Assembly (NCBI GenBank): GCA_023434015.1
Contig: JAEYTM010000245.1
Coordinates: 1-15,027 of the forward strand
Source of the DNA: Pseudomonadota bacterium
GTDB lineage: Bacteria > Pseudomonadota > Alphaproteobacteria > Caulobacterales > Caulobacteraceae
Direction: 5' to 3'
Length of the DNA stretch: 15,027 nucleotides
In this document: positions 1 to 7,117 of the stretch, piece after piece
Numbering within the stretch: the stretch's first letter is position 1
How the letters are laid out: each line of letters begins with the position of its first letter
The notes under the pieces: generated by a model
What the model saw: only the letters and a program-made list of their open reading frames with translations
Databases searched by the model: none
What the model was told of the DNA's origin: nothing
Translations under genes and position numbers: made by a program

Positions 1-519
1 CAGCTCTCGTTCGTCGCGGCCCTGGCGGCCGCGGACCTCGCCGATACCTGCATGGGGACCGGCGCGGCGAAGCTGAAATGGCCGAACGACGTGCTGGTCT
101 ATGGCCGCAAGGCGGTGGGCATCCTCGTGGAATCGGGAAAGGGCCCGAACGGGCGGCTGTGGCTGGCGGTGGGGATCGGGGTGAACCTCTCTGACGCGCC
201 GCTGGACGCGGACCGGCCCGCCACCGCCTTCGCCGAGCATATGGCGACGCCACCCGCGCCGGGCGAAGCCCTTGAGGTGCTGGCGACCCGCTTCGAGGCC
301 TGGCGGACGGGCTGGGCGGCCTGCGGCTTCGCGCCAGTGGCGGAGGCCTGGACCGCGCGGGCGCATGGCCTAGGCGCGCGCTGCGAGGCGCGCCTGCCCA
401 ACCGCACCCTGAGCGGGGTGGCCGAGGGCCTCGACCCGGATGGCGCCCTCCGGCTGAGGCTGGACGGCGGGGCGCTGGAGCGCATAACGGCAGGCGACGT
501 ATTTTTCGGGGGCGCCTGA
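1..519 (+). CDS. birA: Biotin-[acetyl-CoA-carboxylase] ligase, 5'-truncated by the window edge
   Basis: The protein activates biotin to biotinyl-5'-AMP and transfers it to the carrier lysine of biotin enzymes such as acetyl-CoA carboxylase. The frame is open from base 1, so the start codon lies upstream and the first ATG in view (52) is internal. Visible are the KWPND motif of the biotin-binding pocket (about 76-90), the GRKAVGILVE segment that follows it in this family, and VGIGVNL, a core strand of the BPL/LplA catalytic domain. The last 50 or so residues look like the small SH3-like C-terminal domain. Whether an N-terminal DNA-binding domain exists cannot be seen; many alphaproteobacterial ligases lack it. 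The stop is 3 bases before coaX, so the two genes for cofactor use are probably co-transcribed. Confidence 0.95.
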   Translation, partial: QLSFVAALAAADLADTCMGTGAAKLKWPNDVLVYGRKAVGILVESGKGPNGRLWLAVGIGVNLSDAPLDADRPATAFAEHMATPPAPGEALEVLATRFEAWRTGWAACGFAPVAEAWTARAHGLGARCEARLPNRTLSGVAEGLDPDGALRLRLDGGALERITAGDVFFGGA

Positions 520-522
520 GCG

Positions 523-1302
523 ATGGTCATGCTGCTTGCGATCGAACAGGGCAACACCAACACCATGTTCGCCGTCCACGATGGCGATCAGTGGATCGCC
601 CAGTGGCGCGCGGCGACCGAGCCCAGCCGCACCGCCGACGAATACGCCGTCTGGCTGTCGCAGCTTCTGGCCATGGCCGGACTTCAGCTCGGGGTGTTCG
701 GCGGCTGCATCATCTCCAGCGTGGTGCCGCAATCGATCTTCAATCTTCGCAATCTGGCGCGGCGATACCTACATGTTGAGCCGCTGGTGATCGGCGAGAA
801 CGTCGACCTGGGCATCCCGGTCCGGATCGAGAAGCCGTCGGAGGCGGGCGCGGACCGTCTGGTGAACGCCATCGGCGCCCATATCGTCTATCCGGGCGAC
901 CTGATCGTCATCGACAGCGGCACGGCCACCACCTTCGACGTGGTGGCGTCGGACGGCGGTCTGGAGGGCTGCGCCATCGCGCCGGGGATCAACCTCTCGA
1001 TGGAGGCGTTGCACCAGGCCGCGGCGAAGCTGCCGCGGGTGGCGATCCAGAAGCCGCAGCGGATCGTCGGCAAGGATACGGTCGGCGCGATGCAGTCCGG
1101 CGTGTTCTGGGGCTACATCAGCCTGATCGAGGGCCTGATCGCCCGCATCAAATCGGAGTGGGACCGCCCGATGACCGTCATCGGCACCGGCGGGGTCGCT
1201 TCACTGTTCCACGGATCGACGATGGCCATCGACCATTTCGATCCTGACCTCACCATTCGCGGCATGCTGGAAATCTGGCGCCGCAATTCAACGAAGGCCT
1301 GA
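523..1302 (+). CDS. coaX: Type III pantothenate kinase
   Basis: This cytoplasmic ASKHA-fold enzyme phosphorylates pantothenate, the first step of coenzyme A synthesis. At 259 residues it has the normal family length. Motifs seen are the N-terminal phosphate loop EQGNTNT, SSVVPQS, the GADRLVNAIGA segment, the second phosphate motif DSGTATTFD, APGINLSMEAL and the C-terminal GTGGVASL. The N-terminal loop has Glu where most CoaX proteins have Asp (DxGNT). Two starts are possible, ATG 523 and ATG 529. The purine run at 508-512 suits 523 better (10-base spacing), while most homologues begin with the MLLAI sequence encoded from 529. The TGA stop shares its last base with the rnj ATG, so translation of rnj is probably coupled. 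Confidence 0.95.
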   Translation: MVMLLAIEQGNTNTMFAVHDGDQWIAQWRAATEPSRTADEYAVWLSQLLAMAGLQLGVFGGCIISSVVPQSIFNLRNLARRYLHVEPLVIGENVDLGIPVRIEKPSEAGADRLVNAIGAHIVYPGDLIVIDSGTATTFDVVASDGGLEGCAIAPGINLSMEALHQAAAKLPRVAIQKPQRIVGKDTVGAMQSGVFWGYISLIEGLIARIKSEWDRPMTVIGTGGVASLFHGSTMAIDHFDPDLTIRGMLEIWRRNSTKA

Positions 1303-2981
1303 TGGCAAAATCCAAGAACGACGAACTCGTCTTCCTGCCGCTCGGCGGCTCGAACGAGATCGGCATGAACTTCAATCTCTACGGCTTCGGGCCGGCGCAT
1401 GATCGCAAGTGGATCGTGGTCGACCTGGGCGTGACCTTCGGCGACCAGACGACGCCGGGCGTGGAAGTCATCCTTCCCGACCCGACGTTCATGGAAGAAA
1501 ACGCTGATCGCCTGCTGGGCATCGTGCTGACCCATGCGCACGAGGACCATATCGGCGCCGTGGCCCACCTTTGGCCGCGCTTCAAGGCGCCGATCTACGC
1601 CACGCCCTTCACCGCCTTCATCCTGCGCGAGAAGCTGCGCGAGGCGGACCTGCTGGACGAGGCCGAGATCACCATCGTGCCGCTCGGCGGGACGATCGAG
1701 CTGGGCCCGTTCAGCCTGGAGCTGATCACCCTTACCCACTCGATCCCCGAGCCCAACGGCCTGGCGATCAAGACGCCGCTGGGTACGATCCTGCACACCG
1801 GCGACTGGAAGATCGATCCGACGCCGCTGCTCGGCGCCCCGACGGACGCCGACGCCATCCGCAAGCTCGGCGACGAGGGCGTGCTGGCGATGGTCTGCGA
1901 CTCCACCAATGTGTTCGTTGATGGCCACGCCGGCTCCGAATCCGGCGTGCGCGAGGCGATGATCCCGCTGATCGCCGGGCTGAAGGGCAGGGTGGCGGTG
2001 GCCTGTTTCGCCTCCAACGTGGCGCGCATGGACAGCGTGATCCGCGCGGCCGAGGCCTGCGGGCGACGGGTGTGCCTGGTCGGCCGCTCGATGCACCGCA
2101 TGGCCGCCGCGGCCAAGTCCGTCGGGATGATGCAGGACATCAAGCCGTTCGTGCCGGACAACGAGGCCAAGCAGTTGCCGGCCGACAAGATTCTCTATCT
2201 GTGCACCGGCAGCCAGGGCGAGCCGCGCGCCGCCCTGTCGCGCATAGCCGAAGGCACCCATCCGCACGTCAACCTGGGGTCGGGAGACGCCTGCGTCTTC
2301 TCCAGCCGGGTGATTCCGGGCAACGAGATCCCGATCCGCAACCTGCAGAACCGCCTCGCCGACCGCGGCGTGCGGCTCTACACGGAGCGGGATCATCCGG
2401 GCATTCACGTCTCCGGCCACCCGTGCCGCGACGAGCTGGCGGAGATGTATCGCTGGGCCCGGCCGCAGATCGCGGTGCCGACCCACGGCGAGCGGCGCCA
2501 CCTGCTGGAACACGCCGCCTTCGCCCGCGATCTGCAGGTTCCGCAGCAGATCACCCCGCGCAACGGCGACATGGTGCGCCTGGCCCCCGGGCGCGCCGAG
2601 GTGATCGACGAGGTGCCGGCTGGCCGCCTGTTTGTCGATGCTGGCGTCCTGACTCCGGAGAATGGGGATTCCCTGCGCGAGCGTCGCCATGCCGCCCACA
2701 ACGGCGTCGTCGCCGTCTCCGTGGCGATCGACGGCCGCAACAAGATCGCATCGGGGCCGGAGATCCGACTGCTCGGCCTGCCCAGCGACGACGACGAGGC
2801 GCTGGACCAGACGCTCGACGAACTGGCTGACGAAGCCGAGGGAGCGCTGGAGCGGATGAAGCCCGAAGAGCGCGACGACGATGACGCGATCGAGGCGGCG
2901 ATGTCCCGGGCGGTGAAAAAGGCCAGCCAGCGGATCTGGGGTCGCCGTCCCGTGGTCGAGACGACAGTCCTGCGGATCTAG
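1302..2981 (+). CDS. rnj: Ribonuclease J
   Basis: This metallo-beta-lactamase/beta-CASP ribonuclease (5'-to-3' exonuclease, and endonuclease in some family members) acts in mRNA decay and rRNA maturation. At 559 residues it is typical of bacterial RNase J. The zinc-binding motif HAHEDH is at residues 78-83, with further ligands at H146 and in HTGD (165-168). The beta-CASP part contains CDSTN, the SGHPCRDEL loop and PTHGERRHLLEHA. An acidic stretch near residues 485-530 leads into the C-terminal domain. The ATG overlaps the coaX stop by one base. Its presence fits alphaproteobacteria, which usually carry RNase J alongside RNase E. The following 59 bases hold no gene. Confidence 0.95.
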   Translation: MAKSKNDELVFLPLGGSNEIGMNFNLYGFGPAHDRKWIVVDLGVTFGDQTTPGVEVILPDPTFMEENADRLLGIVLTHAHEDHIGAVAHLWPRFKAPIYATPFTAFILREKLREADLLDEAEITIVPLGGTIELGPFSLELITLTHSIPEPNGLAIKTPLGTILHTGDWKIDPTPLLGAPTDADAIRKLGDEGVLAMVCDSTNVFVDGHAGSESGVREAMIPLIAGLKGRVAVACFASNVARMDSVIRAAEACGRRVCLVGRSMHRMAAAAKSVGMMQDIKPFVPDNEAKQLPADKILYLCTGSQGEPRAALSRIAEGTHPHVNLGSGDACVFSSRVIPGNEIPIRNLQNRLADRGVRLYTERDHPGIHVSGHPCRDELAEMYRWARPQIAVPTHGERRHLLEHAAFARDLQVPQQITPRNGDMVRLAPGRAEVIDEVPAGRLFVDAGVLTPENGDSLRERRHAAHNGVVAVSVAIDGRNKIASGPEIRLLGLPSDDDEALDQTLDELADEAEGALERMKPEERDDDDAIEAAMSRAVKKASQRIWGRRPVVETTVLRI

Positions 2982-3040
2982 GCCGTCGCTTACGCCGGGG
3001 CAGGCTCGCGGGGCGATCCGAACGCGCGTATAAGAGAACG

Positions 3041-3463
3041 ATGATCGGCAAGCTGAACCATGTCGGCATCGCCACACCATCGATCGACGCTTCGGTGAGG
3101 CTTTATCGCGATATGCTGGGCGCGACCTCCTTCGGCGAGAAGTTCGCCCTGGAGGAGCAGGGGGTCTGGGTCTGTTTCGTCAACCTGCCGAACAGCCAGA
3201 TCGAGCTGATCGAACCGCTGGGCGAAGGCTCGCCGCTGATCAGTTTCCTTGAAAAAAACCCAAATGGCGGCCAACACCATGTCTGTTTCGAGGTCGAGGA
3301 CATCCTGGCGGCGCGCAACGAGATGCGCGCCAAGGGCGCCGCGATCCTGGGAACCGGCGAGCCGCGCATCGGGGCGCACGGCGTGCCTGTGATCTTCCTC
3401 CACCCGAAGGACATGGGCGGCGTTCTCGTCGAGCTCATGCAAACGCCGAAGGAAACCCACTGA
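3041..3463 (+). CDS. mce: Methylmalonyl-CoA epimerase
   Basis: The enzyme interconverts the (S) and (R) forms of methylmalonyl-CoA in propionyl-CoA assimilation; alphaproteobacterial members may also act on ethylmalonyl-CoA. The 140-residue protein is a single glyoxalase/bleomycin-resistance (VOC) unit of normal length. It starts with KLNHVGIATPSID, giving metal ligand H7. IELIEP gives E55, HHVCFEVED gives H80, and GVLVELMQ gives E131, matching the pattern of metal and catalytic ligands known for the family. The ribosome-binding site is weak (AGAGAA about 3 bases before the ATG). The stop overlaps the next ATG by one base (TGATG). Confidence 0.93.
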   Translation: MIGKLNHVGIATPSIDASVRLYRDMLGATSFGEKFALEEQGVWVCFVNLPNSQIELIEPLGEGSPLISFLEKNPNGGQHHVCFEVEDILAARNEMRAKGAAILGTGEPRIGAHGVPVIFLHPKDMGGVLVELMQTPKETH

Positions 3464-3723
3464 TGGGACCGATCACCTCGATCGCGCTGTTCTTCACCGT
3501 CTGGTGGACCGTGCTGTTTGTCGTCCTACCGCTGGGTAACGTCACCCATGCGGAGGCGGGGATCGACAAGGGCGACGGCGGCGATCCTGGCGCGCCGGTC
3601 AATCCGAACCTGAAGCGCAAGTTCTTCACCACCACCTGGGTGGCGGCGATCGTGTTCGCGATGATCTGGGTGGTGATCCGCCTGGGCCTGATCACCCTGC
3701 CGGCGCTGCCGTCGGGCTACTGA
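3463..3723 (+). CDS. DUF1467 family two-helix membrane protein
   Basis: This 86-residue protein has unknown function. It has two strongly hydrophobic segments, about residues 4-27 and 56-76, joined by a charged, glycine-rich loop, so it is predicted to be an inner-membrane hairpin. The PLGNVTHAE and NPNLKRKFFTTT segments resemble the DUF1467 family, which in alphaproteobacteria is often found beside methylmalonyl-CoA epimerase and proS. The ATG shares its first base with the mce stop, so the two are likely translationally coupled. The stop codon lies in the loop region of a strong hairpin (3708-3733). Confidence 0.85.
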   Translation: MGPITSIALFFTVWWTVLFVVLPLGNVTHAEAGIDKGDGGDPGAPVNPNLKRKFFTTTWVAAIVFAMIWVVIRLGLITLPALPSGY

Positions 3724-3733
3724 GCCCGACGGC
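3708..3733 (+). terminator. Terminator-like hairpin across the DUF1467 stop codon
   Basis: A perfect 11-bp GC-rich inverted repeat (3708-3718 with 3723-3733) closes a four-base loop, and the TGA stop spans the loop and the first stem base. A second stem (3730-3735 with 3741-3746, loop ATTTC) shares bases with the first, so the two cannot form together. Only a short ATTT follows the first stem, so any intrinsic termination would rely on a poor U-tract. It sits at the end of the birA-to-DUF1467 run and just before the proposed proS promoter. Confidence 0.55.
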
Positions 3734-3750
3734 GCATTTCGCGCCGCGCG

Positions 3751-3780
3751 TTGCCAGACTCTTCGCGGGAAGGCTATCAG
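3751..3780 (+). promoter_or_regulatory. Candidate housekeeping promoter for proS-lolC-lolD
   Basis: TTGCCA at 3751-3756 and GCTATC at 3773-3778 are 16 bases apart. They resemble the Caulobacter housekeeping pattern (TTGACG and GCTANAWC) without matching it fully. The pair lies just after the DUF1467 hairpin and 40-odd bases before the proS ATG. It was called by eye only. Confidence 0.4.
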
Positions 3781-3820
3781 GGCCGCTCGCCTTTCGAACG
3801 TCCAGGAAGCTCAAAGACCT

Positions 3821-5140
3821 ATGCGCCTTTCGCGTTACTTCATGCCCACCCTGCGCGAAGCGCCCTCCGACGCCCAGATCGTCTCGCACCAGTTGATGCT
3901 GCGCGCCGGCATGATCCGCCAGGAGGCGGCCGGCATCTACGCCTGGCTGCCGCTGGGCCTGCGGGTGCTGAAGAAGATCGAGCAGATCGTGCGCGAGGAG
4001 ATGGACCGGGCCGGCGCCGTCGAGGTGCTGATGCCGACGCTGCAGCTGGCCGACCTGTGGCGCGAGAGCGGGCGCTACGAGGACTACGGCGACGAGATGC
4101 TGCGCATCAAGGACCGCCACGAGCGCGACCTGCTGTACGGCCCGACCGCGGAGGAGGTCATCACCGACATCTTCCGCAGCTACATCAAGTCCTACAAGGA
4201 CTTGCCGAAGAACCTTTACAACATCCAGTGGAAATTCCGCGACGAGCGCCGCCCGCGTTTCGGCGTCATGCGCGGCCGCGAGTTTCTGATGAAGGACGCC
4301 TATTCGTTCGACATCGACGAGGCGGCGGCGCGGCGGTCGTACAACCGCATGTTCCTGGCCTATCTCAACGTCTATGCGCGGCTGGGCCTGAGGGCGATTC
4401 CGGTGCGGGCCGACACCGGGCCGATCGGCGGCGACCTGAGCCACGAGTTCATCATCCTGGCCGAGACCGGCGAGAGCGAGGTCTTCGCCCACCGCGACCT
4501 GGTGGAGATGGGCGCGCCTGGACCGGACATCGACTGGGACGGCGACCTCTCGGGCCTGGTGGAACAGCGCACGCGCCTCTACGCCGCGAGCGACGAGATG
4601 CACGATGCGGCGCGCTTCGAGGCCGAGGCGCCCGAGGACAAGCGGATGACCGCCCGCGGCATCGAGGTCGGCCACATCTTCTATTTCGGCGACAAGTACT
4701 CGCGGCCCATGAAGGCGCTGGTGACCGGGCCGGACGGCAAGGACGTGCCGGCCCAGATGGGCTCCTACGGCGTCGGCGTGTCCCGGCTGGTGGCGGCGAT
4801 CATCGAGGCCAGCCACGACGAGGCGGGGATCGTCTGGCCGGACAGCGTCGCGCCCTTCGGCGTGGCCGTGGTCAACCTGCGGCCGGGTACGGCCGAGGTC
4901 GATGCTGTGGCCGACCAAGCCTACAGGGCCCTTGCCGCGGCCGGAAAGGACCCTGTCCTCGACGACCGCGACGACCGGCCCGGGGCCAAGTTCGCCTCGC
5001 TGGATCTGGTCGGGGTGCCCTGGCAGCTGATCGTCGGCCCTAAGGGGGTCGCGGAGGGCGTCGTCGAGATCAAGCGCCGGGCCACCGGCGAGCGCCAGAG
5101 CCTGCCGCCGGATGAAGCGCTGAAGGTGATCGCGGCGTGA
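3821..5140 (+). CDS. proS: Prolyl-tRNA synthetase (short, alphaproteobacterial type)
   Basis: This cytoplasmic class II aminoacyl-tRNA synthetase charges tRNA-Pro. At 439 residues it is the short form without the large editing insertion found in the E. coli enzyme. In order are the N-terminal MRLSRYFMPTLREAP, motif 1 near GIYAWLPLGLRVL, GPTAEEVITDIF, motif 2 with the arginine in KFRDERRPRFGVMRGREFLMKDAYSF, and motif 3 in GSYGVGVSRLVAAI. The C-terminal anticodon-binding domain begins near residue 345 (VAPFGVAVVNL). AGGAAG at 3804-3809 is a loosely spaced ribosome-binding site for ATG 3821. The stop overlaps the lolC GTG start by four bases (GTGA). Confidence 0.96.
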   Translation: MRLSRYFMPTLREAPSDAQIVSHQLMLRAGMIRQEAAGIYAWLPLGLRVLKKIEQIVREEMDRAGAVEVLMPTLQLADLWRESGRYEDYGDEMLRIKDRHERDLLYGPTAEEVITDIFRSYIKSYKDLPKNLYNIQWKFRDERRPRFGVMRGREFLMKDAYSFDIDEAAARRSYNRMFLAYLNVYARLGLRAIPVRADTGPIGGDLSHEFIILAETGESEVFAHRDLVEMGAPGPDIDWDGDLSGLVEQRTRLYAASDEMHDAARFEAEAPEDKRMTARGIEVGHIFYFGDKYSRPMKALVTGPDGKDVPAQMGSYGVGVSRLVAAIIEASHDEAGIVWPDSVAPFGVAVVNLRPGTAEVDAVADQAYRALAAAGKDPVLDDRDDRPGAKFASLDLVGVPWQLIVGPKGVAEGVVEIKRRATGERQSLPPDEALKVIAA

Positions 5141-6435
5141 GCCAGGCCGAGGCGGCCCCCATCGGCGGTCGGGCGCCGCCCTTCGGCCTGTGGGAACGCA
5201 TGCTGGCCGGCCGCTACCTGCGCGCCAAGCGCAGCCAGGGCGGCGTGGCGCTGATCTCGCTGATCTCCTTCATCGGCATCACCCTGGCGGTGGCGGTGCT
5301 GATCATCGTCATGTCGGTGATGAACGGCTTCCGATCCGAACTGCTGACCCGGATCCTCGGCTTCAACGGTCACCTGTTCGTCACCGGCGGGGTCCTTGAG
5401 ACTGCGGACCTCGACGAGGTGGTGCGGCGCATCGCCCGCGTGCCGGGGGTCGTCCAGGCCGCGCCGGCGATCGAGGCCCAGGCCATCGCCATGGGACCGA
5501 CGCAGATCTCGGGCGCCATCGTCCGCGGCATCCGTCCGGCGGACCTGCAGGCCACCACCATCGTCTCCAGCAACATCACCGGCGGCTCCCTGGCGGGCTT
5601 CGGCGAGGGCGAGTACGGCGGCGACTCGATCATCGTCGGCGAACGGCTGGCCCAGGCGCTGGGCGCGCGGCCCGGGGAGTCGCTGACATTGATCTCTCCG
5701 TCCGGCGGGGCGACCGCGTTCGGCGGAACGCCGCTGCAGAAGACCTACACCATCGCCGCCACGTTCAGCGTCGGCATGAGCCAGTACGATCAGGCCTACA
5801 TCTACATGCCGCTTGAACAGGCGCAGCTGTTCTTCGGCCGCGAGGGCGTCGTGGACGTCATCGAGGTGAAGCTGGACGATCCGGACCAGGCGTCGGCGCT
5901 GCTCGGGCCAGTCAACCGGGCCGCCGGGCCGGCGTCCCTGGTTTCCGACTGGACCCAGCGGGATTCCTCCTTCTGGGGCGCGCTGAAGGTCGAGCGCAAC
6001 GTCATGCGGCTAATCCTCATGCTGCTGGTCGCCATCGCGGCCATGAACATCATCTCCGGCCTGGTCATGCTGGTGAAGAACAAGGGCCGCGACATCGCCA
6101 TCCTGCGAACCATGGGGGCCGGGCAGGGCTCGATCCTGCGGATATTCTTCATGGCGGGCGCTGCCGTCGGCGTGCTCGGCACCGCCGCCGGCCTCGCGCT
6201 GGGTGTGCTGTTCTGCATCTACATCGGGCCGATCCAGACCTTCGTCGAATGGGCGAGCGGCCAGCAGGTCTTCGCCTCCGACGTCTACTTCCTCTCGCAC
6301 ATCCCCGCGCAGGTGGACTGGCGCGAGGTGTCGATCATCACGTTCTGGGCGCTGGCCATGTCGTTCCTCGCCACCCTGCCGCCGGCGTGGCGCGCCTCGC
6401 GCCTCGATCCCGTGGAGGCCCTTCGCTATGAGTGA
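5137..6435 (+). CDS. lolC: Lipoprotein-releasing ABC transporter permease, LolC/LolE type
   Basis: This is the membrane subunit of the complex that extracts outer-membrane lipoproteins from the inner membrane and passes them to LolA. The 432-residue protein has the four-helix MacB/FtsX topology: helices near residues 37-62, 289-312, 335-362 and 398-415, with a large periplasmic domain between helices 1 and 2. The N-terminal LAGRYLRAKRSQGGVALISLIS segment and the C-terminal PPAWRASRLDPVEALRYE are typical of LolC/E. The start is GTG 5137, overlapping the proS stop. Only one permease gene is seen next to lolD, so it may work as a homodimer, as described for LolF, unless a second gene lies elsewhere. 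It overlaps lolD by eight bases. Confidence 0.92.
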   Translation: MSQAEAAPIGGRAPPFGLWERMLAGRYLRAKRSQGGVALISLISFIGITLAVAVLIIVMSVMNGFRSELLTRILGFNGHLFVTGGVLETADLDEVVRRIARVPGVVQAAPAIEAQAIAMGPTQISGAIVRGIRPADLQATTIVSSNITGGSLAGFGEGEYGGDSIIVGERLAQALGARPGESLTLISPSGGATAFGGTPLQKTYTIAATFSVGMSQYDQAYIYMPLEQAQLFFGREGVVDVIEVKLDDPDQASALLGPVNRAAGPASLVSDWTQRDSSFWGALKVERNVMRLILMLLVAIAAMNIISGLVMLVKNKGRDIAILRTMGAGQGSILRIFFMAGAAVGVLGTAAGLALGVLFCIYIGPIQTFVEWASGQQVFASDVYFLSHIPAQVDWREVSIITFWALAMSFLATLPPAWRASRLDPVEALRYE

Positions 6436-7117
6436 GCCGGTGCTTTCGATCCGCGGGCTGGAGCGCAGCTATGTGACCGGGGCGGGCTCGCTGACCGTGC
6501 TCCAGGGCGTCGACCTGGACGTCGCGCCGGGGGAGATCGTCGGGCTGATCGGCCCGTCCGGTTCGGGCAAGTCCTCCCTGCTGCACGCGGCCGGCCTGCT
6601 GGAACGCCCGAACGCCGGACGGATCACGGTGCTGGGCAAGGACTGCTCGGACCTGCCGGACCGCCAGCGGACCCGGGTACGGCTGGCGACCATCGGCTTC
6701 GTCTATCAGTTCCACCACCTGCTGCCGGAGTTCTCGGCGCTCGACAATGTGGCCCTGCCGCAGATGATCGCCGGCCGGTCGCGCAAAGCGGCCCGGGAGC
6801 GAGCGGCGCGGCTGCTCTCCGACCTCGGCCTCGCCCACCGCATCGAACACCAGCCGGCGCAGATGTCCGGTGGTGAGCAGCAACGCGTGGCCCTGGCACG
6901 GGCCCTGGCCAACGCGCCCCGCCTGCTGCTGGCGGACGAGCCGACTGGCAATCTCGATCCGCACACCTCCAGCGCGGTGTTCGAAAATCTGTCGGAACTG
7001 GCGCGCAGCCAGGGCGTCGCCGCCCTGATCGCCACCCACAACCTGGAGCTCGCCCAGCACATGGATCGGGTGCTCGCGCTGCGCGACGGCCACCTGGAGC
7101 TGCACAGGCTGAGCTAG
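6428..7117 (+). CDS. lolD: Lipoprotein-releasing ABC transporter ATP-binding protein
   Basis: This cytoplasmic ATPase drives the Lol release complex. The 229-residue protein has the Walker A motif GPSGSGKS (42-49), Q-loop Gln94, signature SGGEQ (147-151), Walker B LLLADE (166-171) and the switch histidine (about H204, in ATHN). MSGGEQQRVALARAL and DEPTGNLD place it in the LolD/MacB/FtsE group, and the adjacent permease indicates LolD. The frame stays open upstream inside lolC, but ATG 6428 gives the correct N-terminus and an ATGAGTGA overlap with the lolC stop. Its TAG stop shares a CTAG tetramer with the stop of the convergent minus-strand gene. Confidence 0.95.
   Translation: MSEPVLSIRGLERSYVTGAGSLTVLQGVDLDVAPGEIVGLIGPSGSGKSSLLHAAGLLERPNAGRITVLGKDCSDLPDRQRTRVRLATIGFVYQFHHLLPEFSALDNVALPQMIAGRSRKAARERAARLLSDLGLAHRIEHQPAQMSGGEQQRVALARALANAPRLLLADEPTGNLDPHTSSAVFENLSELARSQGVAALIATHNLELAQHMDRVLALRDGHLELHRLS

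Noticed and set aside
3029..3034. TATAAG just before the mce ATG as a -10 element for a leaderless transcript
   Set aside because: No -35-like sequence at the proper distance; the gene is more simply read from upstream.
1113..3080. 655-codon open frame on the minus strand, antisense to rnj
   Set aside because: It lies entirely opposite rnj and coaX, has an arginine/histidine/aspartate-rich composition typical of antisense frames in GC-rich DNA, and shows no recognisable domain.
3692..5043. Long open frames overlapping proS on both strands (minus 3692-4918, plus 3751-5043)
   Set aside because: Shadow frames of proS: low-complexity Arg/Gly/Ala composition, no motif, no ribosome-binding site, while proS itself is certain.
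6203..6427. Upstream in-frame extension of lolD inside lolC
   Set aside because: The sequence is an out-of-frame reading of lolC; ATG 6428 gives the normal LolD N-terminus.
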